Positions 42,125 through 52,916 are shown, counted from the first letter of the stretch. The stretch is DNA of 64,000 bases from Flavobacterium daemonense (GCF_007341385.1 NZ_VJYD01000016.1:41276-105275); one strand, 5' to 3'. Notes: a model not told the origin generated them from the sequence alone. Numbers and translations are program-made.

Positions 42125-43990
42125 TTATTTAGATTCTTCTTTATCACTTCGCAAGTCCTCTAAAACTGGCGTTTCAATAGTCTTTACGCTTGTCTGAAGT
42201 TTGTCATTTTTTTGTTCAAAAATCACAATTTCATTGTTTCCTTCATTCAACCAACAACCAGGAACATATAAAGTTTGTTGTGGCCCAACGCTCCAATAGC
42301 GTCCAATATTTTTTCCGTTAATAAAAACAATTCCTTTACCCCACTCACGCATGTCAAGAAAAGTATCTCCTTTTTTAGACAAATTAAAAGTACCTTGATA
42401 AAGTGCAGGTTGACCGGCTTTAGCATTGTTTTTTGCTTCCGACAAATTTGGCATTTTGTCCATTGGCAACGGATACATATTCCAATCGCCTGTTATAGTC
42501 TCACCGTTAATAATTACGGGCGAAATTATACCTTTAGTACTGTTTATAATTTTTGCGCCGTAATTGATGCGCCCCATATTTTCGACAACAATATCCAAAG
42601 TAGCATTAAAAGGAACATCAATAGTACATTCATAATTTTTATAATAGCTGTTTAGTTCAGCTATTTTTTGCCCGTTAACATAAACTATCGCATAATCGCG
42701 AAGTCCGTTTAACTGTAGTTTTCCACTTATTGGCTGTTTGAATTTCTTGCTGTACCAAACATAGCCATGGCCTTGATTCAACTCTTCAAAAGTCAACGGA
42801 GTTTCATTGTTTATTGGTTTGATTTTGTTTTTAAACGATTCTAATGTTACTGCTTTAGTCAACTTGATTTCAGGAATTGAAATTACATTTATTTTTGCCG
42901 GAACTTCTGGTGTTTTAGCCGTTTTCAACAGATCACGAATAGCATTATATTTTTCAGTTGCCCAACCCGCTTCGCTTATTGGCGCATCATAATCATATGA
43001 TGTAAGATCTGGCTGAATATCGTGGTTTCCATCATAGTTCGCACCAGAAGTAAATCCGAAATTTGTTCCTCCGTGAACCATATAATAATTGAAAGAAACT
43101 CCGCCATCAAGATACTTTTTAGTTTGTTTTGCTACTTGTTCAGCACTTACTTTTGGGAAAGGTTCTGCCCAATGATCCAACCAGCCTGGATAGAATTCTG
43201 CAACCATATAAGGGCCTTTTCCTCCGTTAAATTTATTTACGATTTCCTTCAATTTATCTACATTGTCTTCTCCATTAGCAGTTGGCAAAGCTCCGGGAAG
43301 AGCACCTTCTGCAAAAAGCCAGCTTCCGTCAGAAGTAAAAAATGGCACATTAAAACCAACATCTTTTAACTGTTGAAAAACAGCTGCGCTATATTTTTTA
43401 TGTTCTTCAACCGGAATATCTTTACGTTGTGCTACATACGATCCGAATTCATTTTCACCTTGAACCATTATAATCGGCCCGCCGTTTGTAATCAATAAGT
43501 TTTTTACTTGTCCGTAAAGTTCTGTAAAATAAGATTTTGTCGCTGCCAAATATTGCTTATTATTTCCACGAATTACCATTCCTGGAACTTTTTGCAAAAA
43601 CCACGGATAACCGCCAAATTCCCATTCGGCACAAACATATGGTCCCGGACGCAATATTACATAAAGCCCTTCTTCTTGGGCAATTTTTATATATTCGGCT
43701 ATATTCCTGTTTTCGGATTTAAAATCCCAAACTCCCGGGGCAATTTCGTGATAATTCCAAAAAATATACGTTGCAACGGCATTTAGTCCCATTGCTTTCA
43801 TCATTTGCAAACGATGACGCCAATATTCTTTTGGAATTCGGGCATAATGCATCTCTCCACTATGAATTTGAATGGATTTGCCATCTAATAAAAAATTGCC
43901 ATTTGAAATTGCAAAGGTATGTTTGGATTGTCCTTTTGCATTTGCGGCCAGCAATAAGAAAATGGATAAAATAAGAAGACTTTTTTTCAT
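42125..43990 (-). CDS. GH35 beta-galactosidase
   Basis: A 621-residue exo-acting glycosidase with signal peptide (MKKSLLILSIFLLLAANAKGQ). The GH35 TIM barrel (about 30-350) has acid/base E181 in GENEFGSY and nucleophile E265 in AEFYPGW, plus the family blocks RPGPYVCAEWEFGGYP and HGGTNFGFT. C-terminal jelly-roll domains end in RYWSVGPQQTLYVPGCWL. It removes terminal beta-galactose from oligosaccharides, probably in the periplasm. Last gene of the locus, 119 bases after GH2. The nearby fusion protein has a second GH35 module of a different subgroup. Confidence 0.93.
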   Translation of the reverse strand: MKKSLLILSIFLLLAANAKGQSKHTFAISNGNFLLDGKSIQIHSGEMHYARIPKEYWRHRLQMMKAMGLNAVATYIFWNYHEIAPGVWDFKSENRNIAEYIKIAQEEGLYVILRPGPYVCAEWEFGGYPWFLQKVPGMVIRGNNKQYLAATKSYFTELYGQVKNLLITNGGPIIMVQGENEFGSYVAQRKDIPVEEHKKYSAAVFQQLKDVGFNVPFFTSDGSWLFAEGALPGALPTANGEDNVDKLKEIVNKFNGGKGPYMVAEFYPGWLDHWAEPFPKVSAEQVAKQTKKYLDGGVSFNYYMVHGGTNFGFTSGANYDGNHDIQPDLTSYDYDAPISEAGWATEKYNAIRDLLKTAKTPEVPAKINVISIPEIKLTKAVTLESFKNKIKPINNETPLTFEELNQGHGYVWYSKKFKQPISGKLQLNGLRDYAIVYVNGQKIAELNSYYKNYECTIDVPFNATLDIVVENMGRINYGAKIINSTKGIISPVIINGETITGDWNMYPLPMDKMPNLSEAKNNAKAGQPALYQGTFNLSKKGDTFLDMREWGKGIVFINGKNIGRYWSVGPQQTLYVPGCWLNEGNNEIVIFEQKNDKLQTSVKTIETPVLEDLRSDKEESK

Positions 43991-44109
43991 TATGATGATA
44001 TTTTAAATTATTATAAATTCTTAAATAACTGATTTATAAGTTCACTTTTATTCTTGCGGGTATTTACATTATTTTCCCTTTAAAAGAGACCGTTGATTAA
44101 CGATAAAAC

Positions 44110-47082
44110 TTACATTGAAATCCCGTATATTTCAATATCTTTAATCACTATTGTGCTATTTTTAGGCTGTACTTCTGAAAAAATAAATCTCAGAAATCGT
44201 ATGTTTTTATAATCATAAAGCAACATTTTATAATCCTGACCTGAGACTTTTTTATCTTTAAAAACATTGGTCCATTCTGTACCATTTTCTGAAACTTCAA
44301 AAGAATAAGTGTACCAATCACTGTCTTTTCCCCAAATAATCTTACTGCCTTTTAATGTCTTTTTTTCACCAAGATCAATCTGCATGGTAATTGGCAAATC
44401 ATTCTTTGAAGCTGTCCAACGTGTAGAAGAATTAGCATCTAAAATATTTTCTAAGCCTTTTTTTTCAATACCAGCAGACAAAACAAATTTATCTGGAGAA
44501 AGTTTTATAACCGAAAGAGGCACTTCAGATTTTACATTATTCAAAACCGTTTGCTCCGGATTAGTTTCTCTTTCATTCTCCCATTTTGCATGTTCGCCAT
44601 CTAAAACATATTTTCCTTTATAGGGAATTGTTTTGACGACCGTCTTAGCTGCTTTAAGTCCAGTACTCGAAGCTTTAATCACAATATCACCAGCCTTAGT
44701 TCCTGTGCGAATAATTCCATAGCCAATTCCTCCTTCTGTTCTTTGTGAAGCGATATTAATTCTTGGAATATTGGCTCCTATTAAAGTTCCATTTCCTTCT
44801 ACCTGCAAATCAATTTTGTAAGTTTCTAACGGATTTTTATTACTAAGAACTGTTCCGTTTTTATCGCATACTTTAACGTAAAAAGCCACCATATCAGATC
44901 CGTCAGCGACAGGTTTAATACCTCGATCTGCCACTTCAATTTCAAGATGATCGGCCACACCTGGCGTATTAACAATATGAGAACAAACAACTTTTTCATC
45001 CATTATCCCTTCAGCTCTTAATTCGCCAGGTTGATAATCGACCATTTTAAAATTAAAATACGGACTTCCTCCTTTGGCCACTATAAATGGCGCCGTTTTA
45101 GCATTTTCGATCCTTGTCATTTTATCAATTAAAATGTTGTTTCGGTACAATTTTACCTCATCACAGTTAGAAAATACAGTAATAACGGAATCCAGATCAG
45201 GGCGATTATTGTAACTGGCAATATATACCATTGGTCCATAAACAGGATTTCGCGCATTCTGCATCGCTTTCAGATAATAATACCCGAATTTTTCATAGCG
45301 ATCTATATCAACTACTCCGCTAAAAGCAGTTATCGAATCAGAACCTCTGGTATAATCATTGAAACTCCATAAAAAATAACCTCCAATTCTTTTATTGGCA
45401 TCCAATCTGGCATGATCCCAGTAAGCACCTTCTTCTTCCAACATACTTCCATTCAGCGCATTTTGCCTCAAAAAACATTGTGCCAAAAGCCCTTTTTCTG
45501 TGTAGATTCTAGAAGCACGAAGTCCATTTTCTTTTGCAGGATCAGCCATCCAAGTGTCTCCCCATTCTCGCGTTAATGAAGGCATCGTAGGCATAGGATC
45601 TGTACCATCTTCATTAATTACTTTATAACTTACATCATAGAATTTTTCTCCCTTTGCAAAGAAATCATCAGAAGTAAACATTTGATCGTTTGGCATTTCC
45701 TGATGTGCAACCTGTACAATTTCTTTAGCCCAGTAATCTGGTGTAGGGGATTCATTTAATGATGTTTCCCATAAAAAAATGGATGGACGGTTACGATCTC
45801 TTCTAATCATTTCCCGAACATTTTGATGCGTGCGTGCAATAAAAATGGAATCTTTATTAAAAAATTGCCAGCTTGGTTCGCATTCAATAACCAATAAACC
45901 TATTTGATCACAAGCATCTAAAAATGCTGGAGATTGTGGATAATGTGATGCTCTTACTGAGTTAAATCCTCCTTTTTTTATTTGCAAAGCATCGCGAAAT
46001 TGCATTGAATTAGAAGCTGCATCCCCAATATTCTGATAACATTGATGACGATTGGCGCCACGCAAATACAACTTTTCGCCATTGATATAAAAACCATCTG
46101 TTTCTCCTTTTGGAGATTTAAAAGAAATCGTTCGGACACCAATTGTTGTGACTTTGACATCTGAAAGTTTCTTTCCGTCGTAAATTTGAGATACCACTTT
46201 ATAAAGATACGGATGATCCGGATGCCATAATTTTGGTTTTAAAATCACGAGACTTTGCTGGAAATCCCTATCTCCTGAAAAATATTCTTTGCTACTAGAC
46301 ATTGCTACTTCAATGCCATTTTTATCTTTGATAACGGTCTTTAAAACAATTTCATTACTTGTTTTAGCCTCATTAACAACGTGAGTTTTTATGCTAACTT
46401 CGGCTTTCTCATTACTTACTTTTGGATAAGCAATAAAAAGTCCGCCACCTGCTATTTTATTTGCTTCAAGCGAATCAGAGATATACAATTTATTAGTAAT
46501 ATTTAGAGTGACATCGCGATATATTCCTCCATAATAATAAAAATCCAATCCAGATTGTGGCTTGCCTGGTGGCGTTTGTGGATCGTTTTCACTGGAAACT
46601 CGAACGGCTAAAACATTATTTCCTCCGAATTTAACTTTATCAGTTATATCAACCACAAAACCAATGTATCCACCATAATGAGTTGTTAGTTTTTCACCAT
46701 TTAAAAAGATTTCGCAATTCATCTGAACACCATCAAAATTTAGAGTGATTCTCTTATCCTGATTTAATTTATCCACTTTAAAATACCTGCGATACCAGCC
46801 AATTCCCTGATAAATAATGTTATCGCCATTGTGTTTTTTTTCAAGGCTCATGGTATGCGGAATACTTACTGAAGTCCAATTTTTGTCGTTATAATTTACT
46901 GCTTCAGCATCTTTAGCATCACCTCTGAAAAAAGCCCAATTGGTATTAAAATTTAAACTAATTCGAGGATTATTTGCCGATGCATTCATTTCGTCGGAAT
47001 TGGCTTTTTGTGAATACCCGTCAAAATTGCCTAGAAAAAAAACTATATTAAATACAAATAAATATCGAGTGAATTTAAACAT
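44110..47082 (-). CDS. GH2 beta-galactosidase-like enzyme with C-terminal F5/8C-like domain
   Basis: A 990-residue secreted glycosidase (signal at 1-25). N-terminal sugar-binding jelly-roll (about 40-200), Ig-like domain, then the catalytic barrel with acid/base E444 in SLNES and nucleophile E506 in TREWGD. Further Ig-like domains (about 650-830) and a discoidin-type carbohydrate-binding domain (about 870-990, SSTRWTASKNDLP) follow. The active-site segments fit beta-galactosidases rather than glucuronidases, though mannosidase activity cannot be excluded. It starts 25 bases after the fused GH43-GH35 gene, so the two are translated from one message. Confidence 0.9.
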   Translation of the reverse strand: MFKFTRYLFVFNIVFFLGNFDGYSQKANSDEMNASANNPRISLNFNTNWAFFRGDAKDAEAVNYNDKNWTSVSIPHTMSLEKKHNGDNIIYQGIGWYRRYFKVDKLNQDKRITLNFDGVQMNCEIFLNGEKLTTHYGGYIGFVVDITDKVKFGGNNVLAVRVSSENDPQTPPGKPQSGLDFYYYGGIYRDVTLNITNKLYISDSLEANKIAGGGLFIAYPKVSNEKAEVSIKTHVVNEAKTSNEIVLKTVIKDKNGIEVAMSSSKEYFSGDRDFQQSLVILKPKLWHPDHPYLYKVVSQIYDGKKLSDVKVTTIGVRTISFKSPKGETDGFYINGEKLYLRGANRHQCYQNIGDAASNSMQFRDALQIKKGGFNSVRASHYPQSPAFLDACDQIGLLVIECEPSWQFFNKDSIFIARTHQNVREMIRRDRNRPSIFLWETSLNESPTPDYWAKEIVQVAHQEMPNDQMFTSDDFFAKGEKFYDVSYKVINEDGTDPMPTMPSLTREWGDTWMADPAKENGLRASRIYTEKGLLAQCFLRQNALNGSMLEEEGAYWDHARLDANKRIGGYFLWSFNDYTRGSDSITAFSGVVDIDRYEKFGYYYLKAMQNARNPVYGPMVYIASYNNRPDLDSVITVFSNCDEVKLYRNNILIDKMTRIENAKTAPFIVAKGGSPYFNFKMVDYQPGELRAEGIMDEKVVCSHIVNTPGVADHLEIEVADRGIKPVADGSDMVAFYVKVCDKNGTVLSNKNPLETYKIDLQVEGNGTLIGANIPRINIASQRTEGGIGYGIIRTGTKAGDIVIKASSTGLKAAKTVVKTIPYKGKYVLDGEHAKWENERETNPEQTVLNNVKSEVPLSVIKLSPDKFVLSAGIEKKGLENILDANSSTRWTASKNDLPITMQIDLGEKKTLKGSKIIWGKDSDWYTYSFEVSENGTEWTNVFKDKKVSGQDYKMLLYDYKNIRFLRFIFSEVQPKNSTIVIKDIEIYGISM

Positions 47083-47107
47083 GATTTTTAATTTTATACT
47101 TGACTAT

Positions 47108-50100
47108 TCAATATTCTATTATTTCCAATCCTTTTATAGCGGCACCACTCTCTGTTTGACGAAGCTGAATGCTAATAACATTCTTTTCATTTTTTCCATA
47201 GCGTAACCAACATTCTGGCAAATAGAATTCGCGTTGTGGTCCAATTTCCCAATGTCTCCCAATGTTGTGCCCATTTAAATAGATATAACCATTTCCTGAA
47301 GCATTAATCAAAAGTTTCCAAGTGGCCGAAGAATCAATATTTTCAGGAAGATTAAATTCTGCTCGGTACCACGTAACTAAACTTGTAGGATTTGCTTTGA
47401 TCTGAACTCCGTTGCCTTTTCTCAAAAGCGCAACATTTGTGTCAAGATTGATTTTTTTCCAATTAGAAGTTTTTAGCTCTGGCTTTTCAAACCCTTCGGT
47501 TATTCCAGTAATATTCTTGGCAACTTCCCATGTTAGTTCATAATTTATTTTGATTTGGGAATCAGACAAACCTGCGCGCTTAATACCCGCAAGCTCTTCC
47601 ATAGGCATATAACCATGCGCATGACCTAAATTTTCATAAACAACTACAATTTCATTATTTCCTTCCTTCAACAATCCTGAAACATCAAACTGATTATCAA
47701 ATACATTTGGTGCAATTCGCACGAAACAATCGCGAGTCGGCCAAGATTGAGCATCGGCTTTATCAGGAAAAATTCTTTTAGCAATTTGTCCATTGATTTG
47801 CGCGTTGACAATATCTCGGGAAAACATATTAAATAACAGCTTATTTTGGCTCTTGGCTTCGCTTGCCGTTAGTTTAATATTTGCTTTGTAATAAGTATAT
47901 CTAAAGTCGTTTACTCCATTTTCTGACAAAGAAGTTTCTGTTTTCAAAGGCTCCCATTTCGCTTTTTCCAGTGGATCTTCCTTCATCGATACTTTTGAAA
48001 TACGGACACTTTTTTTATTAATTGAAACTTTTTTATCAGTCTCAATATTTAAGGGCCACCATTTTCCCTCAGAAGCACTTTTTCCACCAGGAATCACCAG
48101 AATTTTTGCATCCAAATCGGCCAATTCGAAATCAACATCAAAAGAAGAAATATTTATCACTTCATTCTTTTTTACTTCATTTGTTTCGATTAATACTTTT
48201 TCGCCATTTTGGTTGATATTATAAATAGGCTCGCTGGTTTTGTTAATTTTTCCCGGAATCAGTGTAACTTTTCCTGAAAAAGGCTTTTTATCATCTGTAT
48301 TATGCAGGAAAACGAATTTTGTCCCATCAGGAGCAATACGAACGCCACCAAAAAGATTTTTCGGAGCGGGTTTTCCATCAATCATCAAATTGCATGGTCC
48401 GCCTTCTGACTGCATTAATTTTGTTCCATATTCTTTTATAAAATCTCCAATTTTTTGTGCTACATAATATTTTGAGCTAAGAGCCCCATTTTCTCTTATT
48501 GGCGCATTATAATCGTACGAAGTCGTCATTCCGCGTGCTCCCCAACCTTCAAAATGAGTTCCTCCAAAAAACATGTATGCATTTAATCCCGATGCTCCGC
48601 CCAATAAACTCATTACATTGATGGCTTTATAATGACGCGCATCCGAATAATTATCTTCACTTAGCCTACCATTAACTAAAGAAAACCATCCGCCTTGAAG
48701 TTCCGTTACAAATCCGGGTGCATTAGGCTGTTTATTTCGAAGATCTGCCATTCTGATAGCGCAGCCCGGAGCTTCATTTAGCCCAACATAGTAATTATCA
48801 CAATCAAAAACTTGCGAAAGTTCTGGATCTTTACTGTTACGACACTCATTTGTAAGACAAGTAAACATCGGAATATCAATCCCGTTTTCTTTTACAGAAT
48901 TGTAAAGTCCATTGAGCAAAATCTCTTTATTTGCAGATTCATCGGCATCGTATTCATTTTCGATTTGAAACAAAATGATTCCTTTTTCTCCTTTTCCTTT
49001 TCTCGAAATTTGTTCATTTTCTAAAGCTTTACATACGGCTTTATACCAATGTTGCGACCATTTTATATGTTCTGGATCGGCACTACGAAGCCAAAAAGAT
49101 TCTGTACCTGGCGTGTATTTTGCCAACCATTGCGGATATCCTCCTCCTGACCATTCTGCACAAATAAAAGGGCCTGGACGAACAATGGTGTAGAAACCAA
49201 ATTCCTCGTGTGCCATTTTTAACCAAGCTAGCAAATCTGAAAAATCAAATTTAGAGTAGTCATCAATACTGTCCGGCATTTCACGTTCATGCCAGTTCCA
49301 CGGCACGTACGTTTCTACAGTGTTGAATCCCGCTTCTTTTATCTTTTTAAAACGATCTCTCCAAAGTTCTTTTGGACAACGAAAATAGTGGAAAGCAGCA
49401 CTGTACGTAAAGAATTCCTTTCCCTCAATAATCATCCCTTTTCCGTCATAACGAACTCTGTCCGGGTGAGCAAATTTCTTCGGAATTATGAATGCTTCGT
49501 CTTTCTTAAATGCATTTTCATTGTTAAAATGAAACCAATTGAAATCAGCAAAACCATCAATACCTGAAGTTGTAGTACTAAAATTGAACAACGCAAAACG
49601 ATTCGCCGTCCAGTCTAAGCCAAGTCCCATTTTTAAAGTATTTCCAATAGGCTGAAATTTTTGACCATCTGTGCTGTATTCAAAAGTTGCGAGATAGTTT
49701 TCGTGCGTTACATTTGCTTTAAACCAAACTGTATTTCCGGTAAATTTTACAGAAGCTATGATCGTATCATTATTTACCATCACTATGTTTTTCTCTTTCC
49801 CCTTTTGTTGTACAGCAACGTAAGCGTATGGCGTTTGAAAAATCCCAAAACCTGCAGTATTCCCGTCTTTCAAGCCATTTGTCTGCATTTCTACGGTTCC
49901 CGTAGAAAAAGGGCCTTGCACTCTTTGTGTTAACGTATTTTGGGCTTCATAAAGTCGATTCGCTTTCAAAGCTTTTAGTCGCATATAACCTTTACGTTCT
50001 TTAAGTGACCACTTTTTATCATCAGGATTATGATTCCATTGCCATTGCAATCCAAGGTTTTGGACATTAAATTCATCAGATGTAGCGGGTACTTTAATCG

Positions 50101-51079
50101 AAGATGTTTCTTTAGTATTAGGCTTTTTATACGTTTCAACTCCCTTGCCATCAACTCCTAGCATTGGCCATCCATCAACCCAAGTCACAGGTTCTAAATT
50201 TGGAGTACGTCCTATGGGCCCGCGATCCTGCATTATGATAAACCACCAAGAACCATCTTTTAGCTGAACCATTCCGCCCTGATGCAAGCCATTACCTGGA
50301 TAAGTATGGTCGTCATTAATTACCACTTTTGATTCATAAGGCCCATAAATAGTATCTGATCTCAAACATACTTGACGTCCTTTTGTACCGCCTGTAGAAC
50401 CCAGAATATAATATTTCCCATTAACTTTATACATATGCGATCCCTCTAAATAAGGATATTCACGATTATTATAAATCTCTTTCTGAGGTGTTTTAACAGA
50501 TAAAGCATCTGCATTTAATTCGGTTATATAAAGTTTTTGTTGCCCATGCGCCACATAAACTTTTCCATCATCATCAAAGAACAAACCCGGATCATATAAA
50601 TATTCTGGAAATATGGTTCTTGTCCAAGGACCGTTTATATTTTTTGAAGTACAAATAGAGAAGTTTCCTTTTTCTTTATCCCAATTTGGAGTACAAAATC
50701 CGACATAAAACAATCCGTTATGATGGCGAATTGTTGCCGCCCAAGAACCTCTAAGATATCGATCACCGCCTTGCAAATTATAACGAGAATCCTCCTTGTA
50801 TTTATCTACCGCATAACCGGCCATTTCCCAATTTACCAAATCTTTTGATTTTAAAATAGGACATCCCGGGACATAGTGCATACTGGTAGAAACAAAATAA
50901 AATTCATCATCAACCCGAATCAAATCAGGATCTGGCCAATCCCCCCACAGCAATGGGTTTTTAAAAGTTCCATCGCTATTATCTGCTGTCCATGTTTGCG
51001 AAACTGTTTGTACTTGTGCTGTAAGTATGATGGTTCTTGCAAAAAAAAGGAAAACGAATAACGAAAATATTTTTTTCAT
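47108..51079 (-). CDS. Fused GH43-GH35 bifunctional glycoside hydrolase
   Basis: One uninterrupted 1323-residue frame with a single signal peptide and two catalytic modules. Residues about 35-315: GH43 five-bladed propeller with base D52 (WPDPD), D163 (DPGLFFDDDG) and acid E212 (LEGSHMYK). Residues about 330-520: concanavalin-like GH43 accessory domain. Residues about 540-900: GH35 barrel with acid/base E709 (IENEY) and nucleophile E793 (VTELQGGWF), then C-terminal jelly-rolls ending in RHWEIGPQREFYLPECWL. GH43 of this type are arabinofuranosidases or xylosidases; GH35 are beta-galactosidases. All catalytic residues are intact, so both halves are probably active on one branched glycan. Confidence 0.92.
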   Translation of the reverse strand: MKKIFSLFVFLFFARTIILTAQVQTVSQTWTADNSDGTFKNPLLWGDWPDPDLIRVDDEFYFVSTSMHYVPGCPILKSKDLVNWEMAGYAVDKYKEDSRYNLQGGDRYLRGSWAATIRHHNGLFYVGFCTPNWDKEKGNFSICTSKNINGPWTRTIFPEYLYDPGLFFDDDGKVYVAHGQQKLYITELNADALSVKTPQKEIYNNREYPYLEGSHMYKVNGKYYILGSTGGTKGRQVCLRSDTIYGPYESKVVINDDHTYPGNGLHQGGMVQLKDGSWWFIIMQDRGPIGRTPNLEPVTWVDGWPMLGVDGKGVETYKKPNTKETSSIKVPATSDEFNVQNLGLQWQWNHNPDDKKWSLKERKGYMRLKALKANRLYEAQNTLTQRVQGPFSTGTVEMQTNGLKDGNTAGFGIFQTPYAYVAVQQKGKEKNIVMVNNDTIIASVKFTGNTVWFKANVTHENYLATFEYSTDGQKFQPIGNTLKMGLGLDWTANRFALFNFSTTTSGIDGFADFNWFHFNNENAFKKDEAFIIPKKFAHPDRVRYDGKGMIIEGKEFFTYSAAFHYFRCPKELWRDRFKKIKEAGFNTVETYVPWNWHEREMPDSIDDYSKFDFSDLLAWLKMAHEEFGFYTIVRPGPFICAEWSGGGYPQWLAKYTPGTESFWLRSADPEHIKWSQHWYKAVCKALENEQISRKGKGEKGIILFQIENEYDADESANKEILLNGLYNSVKENGIDIPMFTCLTNECRNSKDPELSQVFDCDNYYVGLNEAPGCAIRMADLRNKQPNAPGFVTELQGGWFSLVNGRLSEDNYSDARHYKAINVMSLLGGASGLNAYMFFGGTHFEGWGARGMTTSYDYNAPIRENGALSSKYYVAQKIGDFIKEYGTKLMQSEGGPCNLMIDGKPAPKNLFGGVRIAPDGTKFVFLHNTDDKKPFSGKVTLIPGKINKTSEPIYNINQNGEKVLIETNEVKKNEVINISSFDVDFELADLDAKILVIPGGKSASEGKWWPLNIETDKKVSINKKSVRISKVSMKEDPLEKAKWEPLKTETSLSENGVNDFRYTYYKANIKLTASEAKSQNKLLFNMFSRDIVNAQINGQIAKRIFPDKADAQSWPTRDCFVRIAPNVFDNQFDVSGLLKEGNNEIVVVYENLGHAHGYMPMEELAGIKRAGLSDSQIKINYELTWEVAKNITGITEGFEKPELKTSNWKKINLDTNVALLRKGNGVQIKANPTSLVTWYRAEFNLPENIDSSATWKLLINASGNGYIYLNGHNIGRHWEIGPQREFYLPECWLRYGKNEKNVISIQLRQTESGAAIKGLEIIEY

Positions 51080-51200
51080 AATTACATTTTATTAAAATGG
51101 TTTTCAGGTGATCGCAAGCCAATTTTTACTTTTTTAAAACCAAATGACAAGATAAAATCTAATGCATGTATGAGTTAAAAAAATATAAATAGGCAAACGA

Positions 51201-51232
51201 TAAAAATTGAAAAGAGGAGCACGAGCTCCTCT
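51201..51232 (-). terminator. Terminator/attenuator between susD and the hydrolase genes
   Basis: On the minus strand AGAGGAGC-TCGT-GCTCCTCT (8-bp GC-rich stem) is followed by TTTTCAATTTTTA. It is about 48 bases past the susD stop in a 200-base gap and would make the susCD message more abundant than the downstream enzyme genes. Confidence 0.8.
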
Positions 51233-51279
51233 CTCAACTCAAATAAAATTAAAAACTACATTAACCAATTATATAGTAT

Positions 51280-52890
51280 TTAGTAACCTGGGTTTTGTTT
51301 TAGGTTCTTATTAATATCAATTTCCTTTTGTTTAATAGGCAATAGATAGTGTTTAGGATTCGTAAAAACACGTTTAGTAACTTCTTTTGTTGTATTTGGC
51401 TGCAAAGTCAGATTTCCATTAGTAGGATCAACAGATCCTTCTGAAATTCCTTTCACGATTCCGGGCATCACTTGCTCTGCAATTTTCCAACGTCTTATAT
51501 CAACAAATCTTACTCCTTCAAAAGCCAATTCTACTCTTCGCTCTCTACGGATTAACTCTCGCATTTTGGATTGATTATTATAAATCGTTTTATCGACATT
51601 AGGCATTCCTGCTCGGGTTCTTACTTTGTTGATGGCGTCATACACTGATTGGTCAAGTTGGTTCAACTCAATTTTAGCTTCAGCAAAAGTCAATAAAACC
51701 TCGGCGTATCTAATTACCATTACTGCTCCACCCACATTGTCAATATCAGTACCATAATCAGTACCTCTATAATCATCAAGATTAGAAATGTATTTTTTAA
51801 GATTATATCCAGTTTGTGAAGTGTTGTCCATTACCAAATTGTAATCGTCGTCACCTCCATAAGGATTAAAATAAGATCCCATGTAGTAAGATCCTGGTCT
51901 AATGATACTCATATCTAAACGTGGATCTCTCTTTTTATAAGGCTGCAAGGGGTCATAAGTAGGATCTTCTTCAATTGTTTTTCCATTAATGGTTTCGTAG
52001 CTATCAACAAGTGCTTGTGTTGGAGCATAAGAACTCCATCCTCCTTGCGATTTTGGAGCGTACACAATTGGATACCATTCTGAATTAAGGTCTTTCAAAG
52101 ATTGGCAGTTTAGCAACGTTTCTTGATTATCATGATTTATTGGTCTGAAAAGCTCTTCAAAATTTGGAAATAAAGAGTAAGTAAAAGGAGCACTCATCAA
52201 TAAAGCAGAAGTGGCAGCCGCTCCAGCATAATCTCCCTGAATAAGCTGAATTCTTGATTTTAATCCAAGAGTAGCACCTCGTGTAATGCGTCCAATATCA
52301 GAACCAGTATAGCTAACAGGCAATAACGGTGCAATTTCATTTAATTCCGAAATAACAAAAGCAATAACCTCTTCTTTAGGCGTGCGAGTAACTGTATTTG
52401 CCTCCGCAGGAGTTAGCGCAGTTTTAACCAAAGGAACATCTCCATAATAGTTCGTCATTTTATAGTATTGATAAGCTCTCAAAAAACGAACTTCAGATTT
52501 CATTCTATTTTTTAAGTCTTCGCTTAAAGAAGATGCCGGAGTTTTATCAACATTACTTAGGAACCAATTACATCTCTGAATGGTTTTATAGCTCCAAAAA
52601 TTAGGAAACCATTCGTCACCCGGGCTAATTAATCCGGAAGCCATTGGTTCATATCCATCCCATCCAAACTGATCAAAACCATTGTCAGTAAAACAGTCGT
52701 CTCCAATAATACTGGCTCCAGATTCCCATCCTGCATAACATCCGTTTAGAGCTGCCAAAGCATCGGCTTTTGAAGACCATAATGAAGCATCGCTGTAAGC
52801 ATCTTTTGGAGCTCGTTCTAAAAAGTCATCCTGACAGCTTCCCAAACTTAGGAATACTGCAAAAAATATAAAAAGAAGTATTTTCTTCAT
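51280..52890 (-). CDS. RagB/SusD family nutrient-uptake lipoprotein
   Basis: A 536-residue surface lipoprotein (signal ending in LGSC, Cys19), the glycan-binding lid of a SusCD importer. The start QDDFLERAPKDAYSDASLW and the TPR-type helical core (for example AEVLLTFAEAKIELNQ) are characteristic, as is the C-terminal RRERRVELAFEGVRFVDIRRW and the final HYLLPIKQKEIDINKNLKQNPGY. It starts 26 bases after the susC-like gene. Ligand-contacting aromatics cannot be located without a structure. Confidence 0.95.
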   Translation of the reverse strand: MKKILLFIFFAVFLSLGSCQDDFLERAPKDAYSDASLWSSKADALAALNGCYAGWESGASIIGDDCFTDNGFDQFGWDGYEPMASGLISPGDEWFPNFWSYKTIQRCNWFLSNVDKTPASSLSEDLKNRMKSEVRFLRAYQYYKMTNYYGDVPLVKTALTPAEANTVTRTPKEEVIAFVISELNEIAPLLPVSYTGSDIGRITRGATLGLKSRIQLIQGDYAGAAATSALLMSAPFTYSLFPNFEELFRPINHDNQETLLNCQSLKDLNSEWYPIVYAPKSQGGWSSYAPTQALVDSYETINGKTIEEDPTYDPLQPYKKRDPRLDMSIIRPGSYYMGSYFNPYGGDDDYNLVMDNTSQTGYNLKKYISNLDDYRGTDYGTDIDNVGGAVMVIRYAEVLLTFAEAKIELNQLDQSVYDAINKVRTRAGMPNVDKTIYNNQSKMRELIRRERRVELAFEGVRFVDIRRWKIAEQVMPGIVKGISEGSVDPTNGNLTLQPNTTKEVTKRVFTNPKHYLLPIKQKEIDINKNLKQNPGY

Positions 52891-52916
52891 AACGTATTTT
52901 TTAAAAAAGTCTTTAA

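Noticed and set aside
42275..43974. Several plus-strand frames of 60-126 codons opposite GH35 (and likewise opposite GH2, GH43-GH35 and TamB)
   Set aside because: All are antisense shadows of long conserved genes with intact catalytic motifs; composition is Phe/Ile-rich as expected from reversed codons.
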